From Lysobacter sp. (GTDB taxonomy: Bacteria; Pseudomonadota; Gammaproteobacteria; Xanthomonadales; Xanthomonadaceae), in the NCBI GenBank assembly GCA_004322525.1, contig SCUY01000047.1, positions 1 to 36,625 of the forward strand: a stretch of DNA of 36,625 bases. The letters are read 5' to 3'. Under the pieces are notes generated by a model. That model had not been told where the DNA came from and searched no databases. It was given only the letters and a program-made list of their open reading frames with translations. This document shows, piece after piece, positions 13,006 through 22,091 of the stretch (positions are counted from its first letter, which is position 1; the number at the start of each line of letters is the position of its first letter). The position numbers and the translations under genes were made by a program.

Positions 13006-14931
13006 CTAACGACGCGCCGCGTAGATCGACGACAGCAGGTCAGGCTTGCCCGGAATCCGCTCCAGGTGCGGGTAGCGCATGCCACCGCGGTAGTCGACGG
13101 CGAGGGTCTGGTAACGGTCGAACGACTTGACCATCAGGCGGATGGGCGCAGGGTCGTCCTTCGCCGCCTTGATCGCGTCCGCCAGCACGTCCTTGCTGTA
13201 CTCGTGGTCGTTCACCGCGACCAGCGTCATGCCGGTGCCGAGGCCCGCATTGAATGCCGGGCTATCCCACCGCACCTCCGACACTTTTGCGTCGGGTGCG
13301 ATGGATAGGCCGAGCGAGTAGATGAAGTCGGCACTCGCATTCTTCTGCTTGGCATGCACCTTGGCGAAGTCGTTCGGCTCATCCTTGAAGACCAGGCGCC
13401 AACCGGCGGCTTCTATGCCGCCAGTCAACGGCGCGCGACCATCGAGCCGGTCGCGCAGGAAGGTTGCCCAGTCGTCGTCGACAACGCTATCGAGCGTACG
13501 AACGACCTCATCGAAGTCGTAGGTCCGTTGCGTCTTCCAGATGCCGTCGTCGACACCAAAGAACGCACGCGCGAAATCGTCGAGCGACTTCCTGCCGCCG
13601 CTCTTCGCCCGGATGCGTGCATCGGCCTCGAGCCAGATCATCTGCCCGGCGGAGTAGTAGTCCTCAGCCAGCTGGTAGCTGCGATACGACTTCGCACGCC
13701 GCGACGCGATGATGGGGTCGTGCGTGGTGTCCTGCACGGCGCGCCATGCGAGCCCGGGCCGGTTTTCGGTATACGACGCGGCGACCAGTGCGAGCGAATC
13801 CAGCGAAGCCTGCTTGGAACGCAGTCCGGCGCGCCCGGTAAGCACGTTGCCCCAGTACTGCGTCTGCCCTTCGTAAACCCACAGCAGCGTGTCCTGCATC
13901 GGCACGTTGAAGTTCGGAGTCCACAGGTCCTTCGGACGCCGGAACTTGCCGTTCCAGGAATGCACGTACTCGTGCGCGAGCAGGTCGCTGAAACCGGCCT
14001 TGGCATCGTGCTCGGTGAAGTAGGCGGGTTCCAGGCCGTTCTCGCTCGAACGCTGGTGCTCGAGGCCGTTGCCGGCCAGCTGGCTGGAGAGCGAGAACAG
14101 GAAGTCGTAGTGGTCGTAATGCTGCGCGCCGAACAGCTTCACCGCCTGCTGCACCATGCGTCGATGCGCGGCGACCTGTTCGGGCTTGGCTTCCAGGTAC
14201 TTGGCCGCGTCGGCGAACACATTGAGCCGCACCGGCACCTTCGCGCCCGGCGCGAGGTCGATGACCTTGCGATGACGGCCGGCGTAGACAGGCGAATCGA
14301 CGAGCACGTCGAGCGGCACATTTCGGTAGACCGTGCTGTCGCCGGAGGTGCTGGCGACCTCGAGCGCGGTGGCAGCCGCGAAACCGGTCGGATAGCGGAC
14401 AGTGGCTGCGGCGTCGATACGACTGGCGTAGTAGCCCGCCGGATACAGCACCAGCGCATTCCACTGCAGGTTGAGCAGGTCCGGCGTCATCACCACGCGG
14501 CCCTGCGCGGGATCGGTGGGCGTCAGGTACTGGTATTCGGCGGTCACCGAGGTGGCGCCGGCGGGTACGTCGACGTGGAACGCGAACACGTCGAGCGGGT
14601 CGCGCCGCCAGGCCAGGCGGCTGCCATTCGCGGTAAACGCGATGCCCGCCAGTTTGTCGAGCGGGCCCGACGGCGCGTGGTTGCCAGGCAGCCACTGCGG
14701 ATACAGCAGTGTCAGCCGCCCCGGGCGCGCGGGAATCTCTTCGCGGACGCGGATGATCCGTCGCGCGAGGTCCGTTGCGTCCACGTGGATGGCCAAGGTG
14801 CCGGCGAACGGGGTGTCGGTTGCGACCGGGACCTGTCCGCCCGCAGGCAGCGCGTCCTGCGCCATCGCGGGGTGAGTGGCGAGGGCTACTGCGCAGAGCA
14901 GTGGAAGCAGGCGACGTGCAGGTCGGAACAT
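13006..14931 (-). CDS. M61-family metallopeptidase (glycyl aminopeptidase type) with PDZ domain
   Basis: A 641-aa exported zinc peptidase. A signal peptide (RRLLPLLCAVALATHPAMA-QDA) is followed by an N-terminal beta-rich region (~35-240), a gluzincin catalytic domain with HEYVH (His320, Glu321, His324) in DLLAHEYVHSWNGKFRRP, and the third ligand Glu354 in VYEGQTQYWG, which fits family M61. Residues ~530-610 (DAKVSEVRWDSPAFNAGLGTGMTLVAVNDHEYSKDVLADAI) form a PDZ-like domain, as is usual for bacterial M61 members. ATG 14931 has aagga seven bases upstream. It likely trims N-terminal glycine/alanine residues in the periplasm, from family knowledge. It is transcribed alone and opposite to its neighbours. 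Confidence 0.95.
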   Translation of the reverse strand: MFRPARRLLPLLCAVALATHPAMAQDALPAGGQVPVATDTPFAGTLAIHVDATDLARRIIRVREEIPARPGRLTLLYPQWLPGNHAPSGPLDKLAGIAFTANGSRLAWRRDPLDVFAFHVDVPAGATSVTAEYQYLTPTDPAQGRVVMTPDLLNLQWNALVLYPAGYYASRIDAAATVRYPTGFAAATALEVASTSGDSTVYRNVPLDVLVDSPVYAGRHRKVIDLAPGAKVPVRLNVFADAAKYLEAKPEQVAAHRRMVQQAVKLFGAQHYDHYDFLFSLSSQLAGNGLEHQRSSENGLEPAYFTEHDAKAGFSDLLAHEYVHSWNGKFRRPKDLWTPNFNVPMQDTLLWVYEGQTQYWGNVLTGRAGLRSKQASLDSLALVAASYTENRPGLAWRAVQDTTHDPIIASRRAKSYRSYQLAEDYYSAGQMIWLEADARIRAKSGGRKSLDDFARAFFGVDDGIWKTQRTYDFDEVVRTLDSVVDDDWATFLRDRLDGRAPLTGGIEAAGWRLVFKDEPNDFAKVHAKQKNASADFIYSLGLSIAPDAKVSEVRWDSPAFNAGLGTGMTLVAVNDHEYSKDVLADAIKAAKDDPAPIRLMVKSFDRYQTLAVDYRGGMRYPHLERIPGKPDLLSSIYAARR

Positions 14932-15030
14932 GCGGCAGTCCTTCGAGGGCGATCGGCGAATCCTACGGAAGGCAGCCCGGGCCCGGTGTCACCGCCCGGG
15001 CGTGGTTCGTCGGCACTGTGACGGGGGGCA

Positions 15031-15425
15031 ATGAATTGGCCGCGCCTTGAAGATGTGGACGCAGGATCGCCTCAGGCTGCTTGTCGCCTCGCGCTTGAGC
15101 TAAAACGCTGCGCGACTTTGAGCGACGTCGCTCAAATGGCGGCCTTCGTGAGCAGCGACTCGTCAACGCGCATCCAAGACGTCGCAAAACGCATGTTGGA
15201 TCAGACCGAAAGCGATGCAGTCGCGTGCGCCGGAGTGCCGGCAGCGTTAACGCAGAAGGCTTTTCATTATCAGAAGATCGCCTTCGACGGCGGTGACCCT
15301 CGCATGCAGCGCTGGCTGGCTCAATCGTCGGCCCTACATCTCAGCATTTGTTGACGACCTCGACGCCTGGAACGGGCATCGAGGTCGAGCACGCCTTGGA
15401 AATGGTCGAGCAAACCGAAGCCTAG
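15031..15425 (+). pseudogene. Frameshifted remnant of a Sel1-like hypothetical protein gene
   Basis: The ORF from ATG 15031 (AGSPQAACRLALELKRC, VACAGVP, KAFHYQKIAFDGGDPRMQRWLAQSSALH) stops at 15354. A second frame continues the sense with ISAFVDDLDAWNGHRG (~15340-15390). A third frame then gives GIEVEHALEMVEQTEA followed by TAG at 15423-15425. Joined, these read like one protein tail broken by two frameshifts. The pattern resembles hypothetical Sel1-like proteins that I recall from Xanthomonadaceae. Codon use is less GC-biased than in adjacent genes, in keeping with decay or foreign origin. If the 15031 ORF is instead an intact 107-aa gene, it has no recognised function. Confidence 0.55.
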
Positions 15426-15617
15426 CCTGCGTACAGCGACCCCCCGGACCGGACTCTCGGGGGCCATATCCACGCCATATCCTTGCGGGCCGGCGTGTGG
15501 GCGGCTTCGAAGTGGGCAACCGCATGGTCCGGACATTCGGCAGAAACTATGGGTCCTGCCCACACGCGCATCCTCTGCCGCCACGCTTACCCCTTCGGCG
15601 CGCACTAACATGGTGCG

Positions 15618-16638
15618 ATGCCGAGCCCGCCGCCCGATACCGATGCCCTGACCACGCCTCTGGTGTGGACCGATGCCGCCGGGGTCATTCTCGGTGTCAA
15701 CCAGGCCTTCGCCCGCTGGCTGGGCGTCGGCCAGCGCCGGTTGTCCGGCCAGCGCCTGGCCGCGCTGGGCGGCGGTGACCTCGACGAACCGCTTGCCCGC
15801 ACCGCCGAGCCCACCGATGCGCCGCTGCGGCTGCGCCGGATCAGCCTGCGCTTCGCCGACGGCGCCGAGCGTTTCGCCGATGCCTGGCTCTCGCGGCGCG
15901 AGGAGGGCTGGCTGCTCGAGGCCCATCCGGTTGATGAGTTCCCCGACGACGACCCTTCGCGCCTGCCGTCGGCGCTCAGCGCCGCCCTGCGCGGGCTCGC
16001 GCACGAGCTGCGCAATCCGCTCGCCGGCCTGAAGGGTGCCGCGCAGCTGCTCACCCGCCGTCTTGACGCCCGCGATGCCGAGTCACACGCGCTGACCGCG
16101 CTCATCGACAGCGAAACCGCGCGCCTCACTGGCCTGCTCGATCGTCTGCTCAGCCCGCTCCCGTTGCAGCCGCATGCACCGATCAACATCCATGCCGTGC
16201 TCGAGCGCGTGTTGCGCCTGGCCGAAGCCGACGCCGGCTGGGCGGTGAAGCTGGTGCGCGATTACGACCCCAGCCTGCCGGAGATCGATGGCGATGCCGA
16301 CCGGCTCACCCAGGCGGTGTGGAACCTCGTGCGCAATGCCATCGAGGCCGGTGCCGCGCAGGTGGTGCTGCGTACGCGGGCCGAGCGCGGCGTGCGTATC
16401 TTCGACGCGATCCACCCGGTCGCGCTGCGGCTGGAGATCGCCGACGACGGCCGCGGCGTGCCCGATGACCTCAGCGAGCGTCTGTTCCTGCCGCTGGTAT
16501 CGGGCCGCGCGGATGGCACCGGGCTCGGCCTCGCGCTCGCACAGCAGGTCGCGCGCGAGCACCGCGGCTCGCTCGGCTACCGCTCGCGTCCGGGCCATAC
16601 CGTGTTCACCCTGATGCTGCCGATGACGGACGCTACCG

Positions 16639-16646
<8 letters not shown>
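15618..16646 (+). CDS. ntrB: Nitrogen regulation sensor histidine kinase NtrB
   Basis: A 342-aa soluble kinase/phosphatase that controls NtrC according to nitrogen status through PII. Residues ~10-105 form a PAS-like domain (VWTDAAGVILGVNQAFARWLG). HisKA has GLAHELRNPLAGLKGAAQLL (~128-147), the N-box is AVWNLVRNAIEAGA, the D-box is IADDGRGVPDD, and G2 is GTGLGLALAQQVAREHRGS. Length and order match GlnL/NtrB (~350 aa). The gene overlaps ntrC by eight bases. No Shine-Dalgarno precedes ATG 15618, but TAACAT at 15606-15611 would suit a -10 for a leaderless or very short-leader transcript; this is weak inference. Confidence 0.95.
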
Positions 16647-18057
<1,411 letters not shown>

Positions 18058-18119
18058 CCTGCGGCTTCACCGGCGCCGAACCCGGGCACCGACATCCTCG
18101 CCATCAAAAGGAGATCGCC

Positions 18120-18677
18120 ATGAAGTCCAGCTTCCTTGTGTCCTTCGTCCTGCTCGCCGGCTGCGTAGCGGCGCCGGTGTCGGCGCCGCCGCCGCGGACC
18201 ATCGCGGCACGGCATCCGGCGGCCGCTTCGGCGCTGGTGGTGTTGGCACCGGCCTCGGCCAGCCTCGTGAGCGGGCGCCTCACGTTCGTACCGATGTCCG
18301 GCGGTGTACACCTGACCGGCGAGATCGGCGGCCTCGCGGCCGGTAGCACGCATGGCCTGCATGTGCACGAGAAGGGGGATTGCAGCGCTGCCGACGCCAG
18401 CAGTGCCGGCCCGCACTTCGACACCGCCGCGCGCGCGCATGGCCGCCCGGGCGGCGCCTTGCACCATGCCGGGGACCTGCCCAACATCGTCGCCGGCAGT
18501 GACGGCGTCGCCCGCGTCGATGCGCATATCGACGGCCTCGCGCTCGGCGGCAGCGCCGGCGCCGACATCCTCGACCGCGCACTCGTCGTGCATGCGCAGG
18601 CGGACGACTACGCAAGCCAGCCTGCCGGAAACTCCGGCGCGCGCGTTGCCTGTGGCGTGATCCGGGGCGGGCGCTGA
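18120..18677 (+). CDS. sodC: Cu/Zn superoxide dismutase, lipoprotein
   Basis: A 185-aa periplasmic enzyme that dismutates superoxide. MKSSFLVSFVLLAGC carries a lipobox (LAGC), so the mature protein is probably lipid-anchored at Cys14. Metal ligands are visible: the two His of GLHVHEKGDCS, the bridging His of GPHFD, His in RAHGRPGG, His and Asp of HHAGDLPN, and the last His of VVHAQADDY. The disulfide pair is the Cys of GDCS and that of VACGVI. The ribosome site aaggag has ideal spacing. The stop overlaps the next start (TGATG), so the acetyltransferase is translationally coupled. A Pro/Ala linker separates anchor and domain. Confidence 0.95.
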   Translation: MKSSFLVSFVLLAGCVAAPVSAPPPRTIAARHPAAASALVVLAPASASLVSGRLTFVPMSGGVHLTGEIGGLAAGSTHGLHVHEKGDCSAADASSAGPHFDTAARAHGRPGGALHHAGDLPNIVAGSDGVARVDAHIDGLALGGSAGADILDRALVVHAQADDYASQPAGNSGARVACGVIRGGR

Positions 18678-19171
18678 TGCCCTCCTGTCTGCGGATCCGC
18701 GAGGCCGTGCCGGGGGATGCCGAACGGCTCGCGCAATGGGCTTGCGCGATGGCACGGGAGACCGAGCATCTCGAACTGGAGCCGGCCACCGTGCTCGCCG
18801 GCGTTGCCCAGGGAATCGCGGACGGCACCAAGGCGCGTTACTTCGTCGCGACGGACGAGGTCGTGCTGGCGGGCGATGAAGTACTCGGCCGGCCGGTCGG
18901 CATGCTGATGCTCACCCGCGAATGGAGCGACTGGCGCTGCGGCCACTGGTGGTGGATCCAGAGCGTCTACGTGGCGCCTGAGCACCGTCGCCATGGCGTG
19001 TTCCGCGCGCTCTACGAGCACGTGGCCACGCAGGCGCGTGCCGCCGCCGACGTGATCGGCCTGCGGCTCTATGTCGAACGCGACAATGCCGACGCCCAGC
19101 GCACCTATGCCGCACTGGGCATGGACGATGCGGGCTACCGCATTTTCGAGGCGACGCTGCGCGCGCGCTGA
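18677..19171 (+). CDS. GNAT-family N-acetyltransferase
   Basis: A 164-aa protein with the GNAT fold. The sequence begins with the beta1 strand LRIREAVPGDAERLAQW. The central strand WIQSVYVAPEHRRHGVFRALYEHV includes the acetyl-CoA-binding loop, here EHRRHGV where Q/RxxGxG/A is usual, so the last Gly is replaced. LRLYVERDNADAQRTYAALGMDDAGYRIFEA is the typical C-terminal strand-helix. The substrate is unknown. It is coupled to sodC by the TGATG overlap, which is unusual pairing; a joint role in oxidative stress is only a guess. Confidence 0.88.
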   Translation: MPSCLRIREAVPGDAERLAQWACAMARETEHLELEPATVLAGVAQGIADGTKARYFVATDEVVLAGDEVLGRPVGMLMLTREWSDWRCGHWWWIQSVYVAPEHRRHGVFRALYEHVATQARAAADVIGLRLYVERDNADAQRTYAALGMDDAGYRIFEATLRAR

Positions 19172-19242
19172 GCGGCAGCCGCACAAGCGGCCGGGGGCTT
19201 GCGACGCCTGTCACATCCGCGCCGCGGCTCAACAGACATTCA

Positions 19243-19269
19243 TGTGAAGCGCGTGTGACGTGCCTACTC
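19243..19269 (+). promoter_or_regulatory. Possible Clp/CRP-like half-sites with -10-like TACTCT
   Basis: The TGTGA element occurs twice in direct orientation with six bases between (19243-19247 and 19254-19258). It is followed by TACTCT at 19264-19269, a fair -10 for the small membrane protein gene. The Clp/CRP consensus is TGTGA-N6-TCACA, so the second half is in the wrong orientation; another TCACA lies at 19211-19215. Weak candidate. Confidence 0.25.
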
Positions 19270-19385
19270 TAGGCCTGTCGAGCCCGGCCGATAACAGCAT
19301 CGGGCCCGCCGGGATTCCGCCGGATTTTTCCCAACTTCATGGCCGTGCCGAGGGGCGCGGGCCATCCGTTTCGAGGAGCCGTTCC

Positions 19386-19664
19386 ATGCACATGATGGGC
19401 GCCACACTGCGCAAGATCAGCCTGAAGGATGGCGCCACCGCCGGCCTGTTCGCCGCTGCGCTCACGATCGGCCTCGCGCTCGCCTTCCGCTCGTCCGGGC
19501 GCGATGTCTGGCAGGCCACCGATGCACTGATGCCGGTATTCATCGGTGGCCTCGCGCAGGCCGCCGGTATCAATCCGGTGCGCAGCCCGTTGTTGATGGC
19601 ATTGGTTGCCGGCGGCGCTGCGCTGGTGATGTTCGCCTGCAAGCTGGCATTGGGCACGCTGTAG
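19386..19664 (+). CDS. Small integral membrane protein of unknown function
   Basis: A 92-aa hydrophobic protein. ATG 19386 is chosen because cgaggag lies eight bases before it; the ORF-track start 126 bases earlier has no such site. A basic N-terminus (TLRKISLKDG) precedes helix 1 (~TAGLFAAALTIGLALAF). A short amphipathic stretch DALMPVFIGGLAQAAGINP follows, then a second helix (LLMALVAGGAALVMFACKLAL). No family is recognised. It stands alone with a 214-base upstream region that may hold its promoter. Confidence 0.75.
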   Translation: MHMMGATLRKISLKDGATAGLFAAALTIGLALAFRSSGRDVWQATDALMPVFIGGLAQAAGINPVRSPLLMALVAGGAALVMFACKLALGTL

Positions 19665-19724
19665 CGCGTATCGAGGTTTCCCGGCGCGGAAAGCGGCGGC
19701 GCGTGATACGCCGGTGTGAGCGCT

Positions 19725-20636
19725 TCAGCCCAACGCGGCGACGGCGTCATGCTCGCTGTCGCAATGCACGAAATTGACGGTCAGGCCATGTGCCTGCAGC
19801 ACTGCTGCGAGCTGGCGTTGGCGCGCCTCGAAATGCGCATGCTGCCGGTGCGCGGTATCGCGGCTTTCCGTCGAGGTGCAATCGGCGTGTTCCGCATAGC
19901 GTTTGCGCCAGGCCTGCGGGGTGAACAGCGCGATGCGCGCCTCGCCGTCGACGTAGCGCAGCAGCGGCTCGGGCGGCGCGTCGAGCCAGGCATCCTTTTC
20001 CGGGCACAGCAGCGCGGCTTCGATCACCGGCCATAGCGGCGCCAGGCCCGCATGTTCGTACTGCAGCGACATCATCGCCGCGAGATCGTGCACGGTGAGA
20101 TAGCGCGCGTGCTCCACTTCCAGGCCGAACAGCGCCTGGGCCGCGAGCGCGGTGGCCGCGCCGGCCATGCCGTTTTCCAGCAGCTCGCGTTCGAAGTGGT
20201 CACCGACTTCCTGCGCGGTCGCGGGCTCGCCGCCGAGCACGAACGGCACCAGCCGCAGCGGCCCACCGGCGAAATCCGCCGACGGTGGGAGCAGGCCGGG
20301 CAGCTGCCCGTCGTGCGCGCCAAAAGCGACGACGCGACCGCGCCCCTGGCCCGGCGCGCGTGCGGCGAGTGCATCGAGTTCCCGGTGCAGGGGCCAGCCC
20401 GGGCGCAGCAGCTCGACCGGGTCGTAGTGCGCACCGACGATGACGAGTTCGAGCCCGGCAGCGGCTGGCGCGAAGCGGGCAAGGTCGACGGCGACGTGTC
20501 CGGCGAGTTCGCCGGCGTCGGCCTGCGCAAGCGCGTGCAGAGGCGAGGGATGCTCGCCGCGCAACTCCAGCGCGAGCGCGCCCAGCACGTGCACGGCGGT
20601 GTCGTCGAAGAGGGTAGGCGACATCGGGACAGTCAT
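19725..20636 (-). CDS. Hypothetical protein, 303 aa
   Basis: A long ORF on the minus strand that I do not recognise. It begins MTVPMSPTLFDDTAVHVLGALALELRGEHPSPLHALAQADAG and contains LELVIVGAHYDPVELLRPGWPLHRELD, ADFAGGPLRLVPFVLGGE and ALLCPEKDAWLDAPPEPLLRYVDGEARIALFTPQAWRKRYAEHA. The end, TVNFVHCDSEHDAVAALG, looks like a natural C-terminus. It has no signal peptide or membrane helix and is probably cytosolic. A coding assignment is favoured by its length, its divergent placement from the thiolase gene, and the lack of a better ORF in the opposite frames. The start is uncertain: ATG 20636 and ATG 20624 both lack a clear ribosome site. Confidence 0.72.
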   Translation of the reverse strand: MTVPMSPTLFDDTAVHVLGALALELRGEHPSPLHALAQADAGELAGHVAVDLARFAPAAAGLELVIVGAHYDPVELLRPGWPLHRELDALAARAPGQGRGRVVAFGAHDGQLPGLLPPSADFAGGPLRLVPFVLGGEPATAQEVGDHFERELLENGMAGAATALAAQALFGLEVEHARYLTVHDLAAMMSLQYEHAGLAPLWPVIEAALLCPEKDAWLDAPPEPLLRYVDGEARIALFTPQAWRKRYAEHADCTSTESRDTAHRQHAHFEARQRQLAAVLQAHGLTVNFVHCDSEHDAVAALG

Positions 20637-20650
20637 CAGTACGCTGACGT

Positions 20651-20679
20651 TTGGTTGCTTGCGGAGGCGGCGCTACACT
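20651..20679 (+). promoter_or_regulatory. Sigma-70-type promoter of the thiolase gene
   Basis: TTGGTT (20651-20656), a 17-base spacer and TACACT (20674-20679) give a good vegetative-type promoter. It is 66 bases ahead of ATG 20745, within the 108-base divergent gap. Confidence 0.5.
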
Positions 20680-20744
20680 CCGGCCATTATGCCCACGCTT
20701 CGCGCGCGGGCCGTATTTTCAAGGCTTTCGCACGAGGTTCGCCC

Positions 20745-22022
20745 ATGCGCCTGTTCCGACCCGTGGCCGTGCTCGGCGGCGTACGCATTCCGTTCTGCCG
20801 GCAGAACTCGGCCTATGCGGACATCGGCAATCTCGGTCTTTCGGTGCGCACGCTGGGCGCGCTGGTCGAGAAGTACGGCCTGCAGGGCCAGCAGCTGGGC
20901 GAAGTGGCGATGGGCGCGGTGATCAAGCATTCGTCGGACTGGAACCTCGGCCGCGAGGCGACGCTGTCGTCGGGCCTGTCGCCGCTGACTCCAGGCATCA
21001 CCCTGCAGCGCGCCTGCGGCACCTCGCTGGATTCGATCATCACCATCGGCAACAAGATCGCGCTGGGGCAGATCGATGCGGGTATCGGCGGCGGCTCGGA
21101 CACCACGTCGGACGTGCCGATCGTCTACGGGCCCGCGCTGCGTCGGCGCCTGCTCAAGGCAGCGGCCGCGAAGACGCCGGTCGAAAAGCTGCGCGCCTTC
21201 GCCGGCTTCGGCCCCCGCGAGCTCAAGCCCGATTTCCCTGGCGTCGCCGAACCGCGCACCGGCAAGAGCATGGGCGCCCATTGCGAGGACATGGCGAAGG
21301 AATGGAACATTCCGCGCCAGGCGCAGGACGAGTGGGCGCTGCGCTCGCACCAGAACCTCGCCGCTGCCTACGACCGCGGCTTCTTCAATGATCTGGTGGT
21401 GAATTTCCGTGGTGTTTCGCGCGACAACATCCTGCGTGCAGACACCACGCTTGCGAAGCTCGCCTCGCTCAAGCCCGCTTTCGACCGCAGCAGCGGCCGC
21501 GGCACGCTCACCGCGGGCAATTCGACACCACTCACCGACGGTGCCGCGGCCTGCCTGCTGTCGTCGAACGAATGGGCGCAGCAGCGCGGCATCGAACCGC
21601 TGTGCTGGCTGCGCGATGCGCAGGTCGCGGCAGTGGACTTCGTGCATGGCGAAGGCCTGCTGATGGCGCCGACGGTCGCCGTGGCCGAGATGCTCGTGCG
21701 CAATGGCATGACCTTGCAGGACTTCGATTTCTACGAGATCCACGAGGCCTTCGCCGCGCAGGTGCTGTGCACGCTGCGGGCCTGGGAGAGCGATGACTAC
21801 TGTCGCAGCCGGCTCGGCCTTGGGCAGGCGATGGGGCGCATCGATCCTGCGCGGATCAATCCGAATGGTTCGTCACTGGCCACCGGCCATCCTTTCGCCG
21901 CGACCGGCGCACGCATCGTCGCCACCGCGGCGAAGGAGCTCGCCGAACGCGGCGCCGGGCGTTGCCTGGTCTCGATCTGCACCGCCGGCGGCATGGGCGT
22001 GGTCGCGATTCTCGAGCGCTGA
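20745..22022 (+). CDS. fadI: Acetyl-CoA C-acyltransferase (FadI-type thiolase)
   Basis: A 425-aa thiolase that cleaves 3-ketoacyl-CoA with CoA or runs the reverse condensation. The nucleophile is Cys91 in TLQRACGTSLDS. The second motif is YEIHEAFAAQVL. The third motif NPNGSSLATGHPFAATGARI carries the catalytic His. The final CTAGGMGVVAI holds the proton-transfer Cys. Length and the long insertion before the middle motif fit the FadI branch (beta-oxidation, ~430 aa) better than short PhaA/AtoB thiolases (~390 aa). ATG 20745 has gagg seven bases upstream, whereas the longer ORF crosses the divergent gene. No fadJ partner lies in the window, so the gene stands alone here. The fadI symbol rests on this resemblance; acetoacetyl-CoA thiolase is the alternative. 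Confidence 0.9.
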   Translation: MRLFRPVAVLGGVRIPFCRQNSAYADIGNLGLSVRTLGALVEKYGLQGQQLGEVAMGAVIKHSSDWNLGREATLSSGLSPLTPGITLQRACGTSLDSIITIGNKIALGQIDAGIGGGSDTTSDVPIVYGPALRRRLLKAAAAKTPVEKLRAFAGFGPRELKPDFPGVAEPRTGKSMGAHCEDMAKEWNIPRQAQDEWALRSHQNLAAAYDRGFFNDLVVNFRGVSRDNILRADTTLAKLASLKPAFDRSSGRGTLTAGNSTPLTDGAAACLLSSNEWAQQRGIEPLCWLRDAQVAAVDFVHGEGLLMAPTVAVAEMLVRNGMTLQDFDFYEIHEAFAAQVLCTLRAWESDDYCRSRLGLGQAMGRIDPARINPNGSSLATGHPFAATGARIVATAAKELAERGAGRCLVSICTAGGMGVVAILER

Positions 22023-22091
22023 ACCACGCCGGCAGAGCGATTGCCCTGTCAAAGCCTGCGCGGTCGCCCGGCGCAGACCCTGCCTGCACGG

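Noticed and set aside
13354-15021. 555-aa + strand ORF over the M61 peptidase
   Set aside because: The minus-strand product has a signal peptide, HEYVH and a PDZ domain, while the + strand ORF has none.
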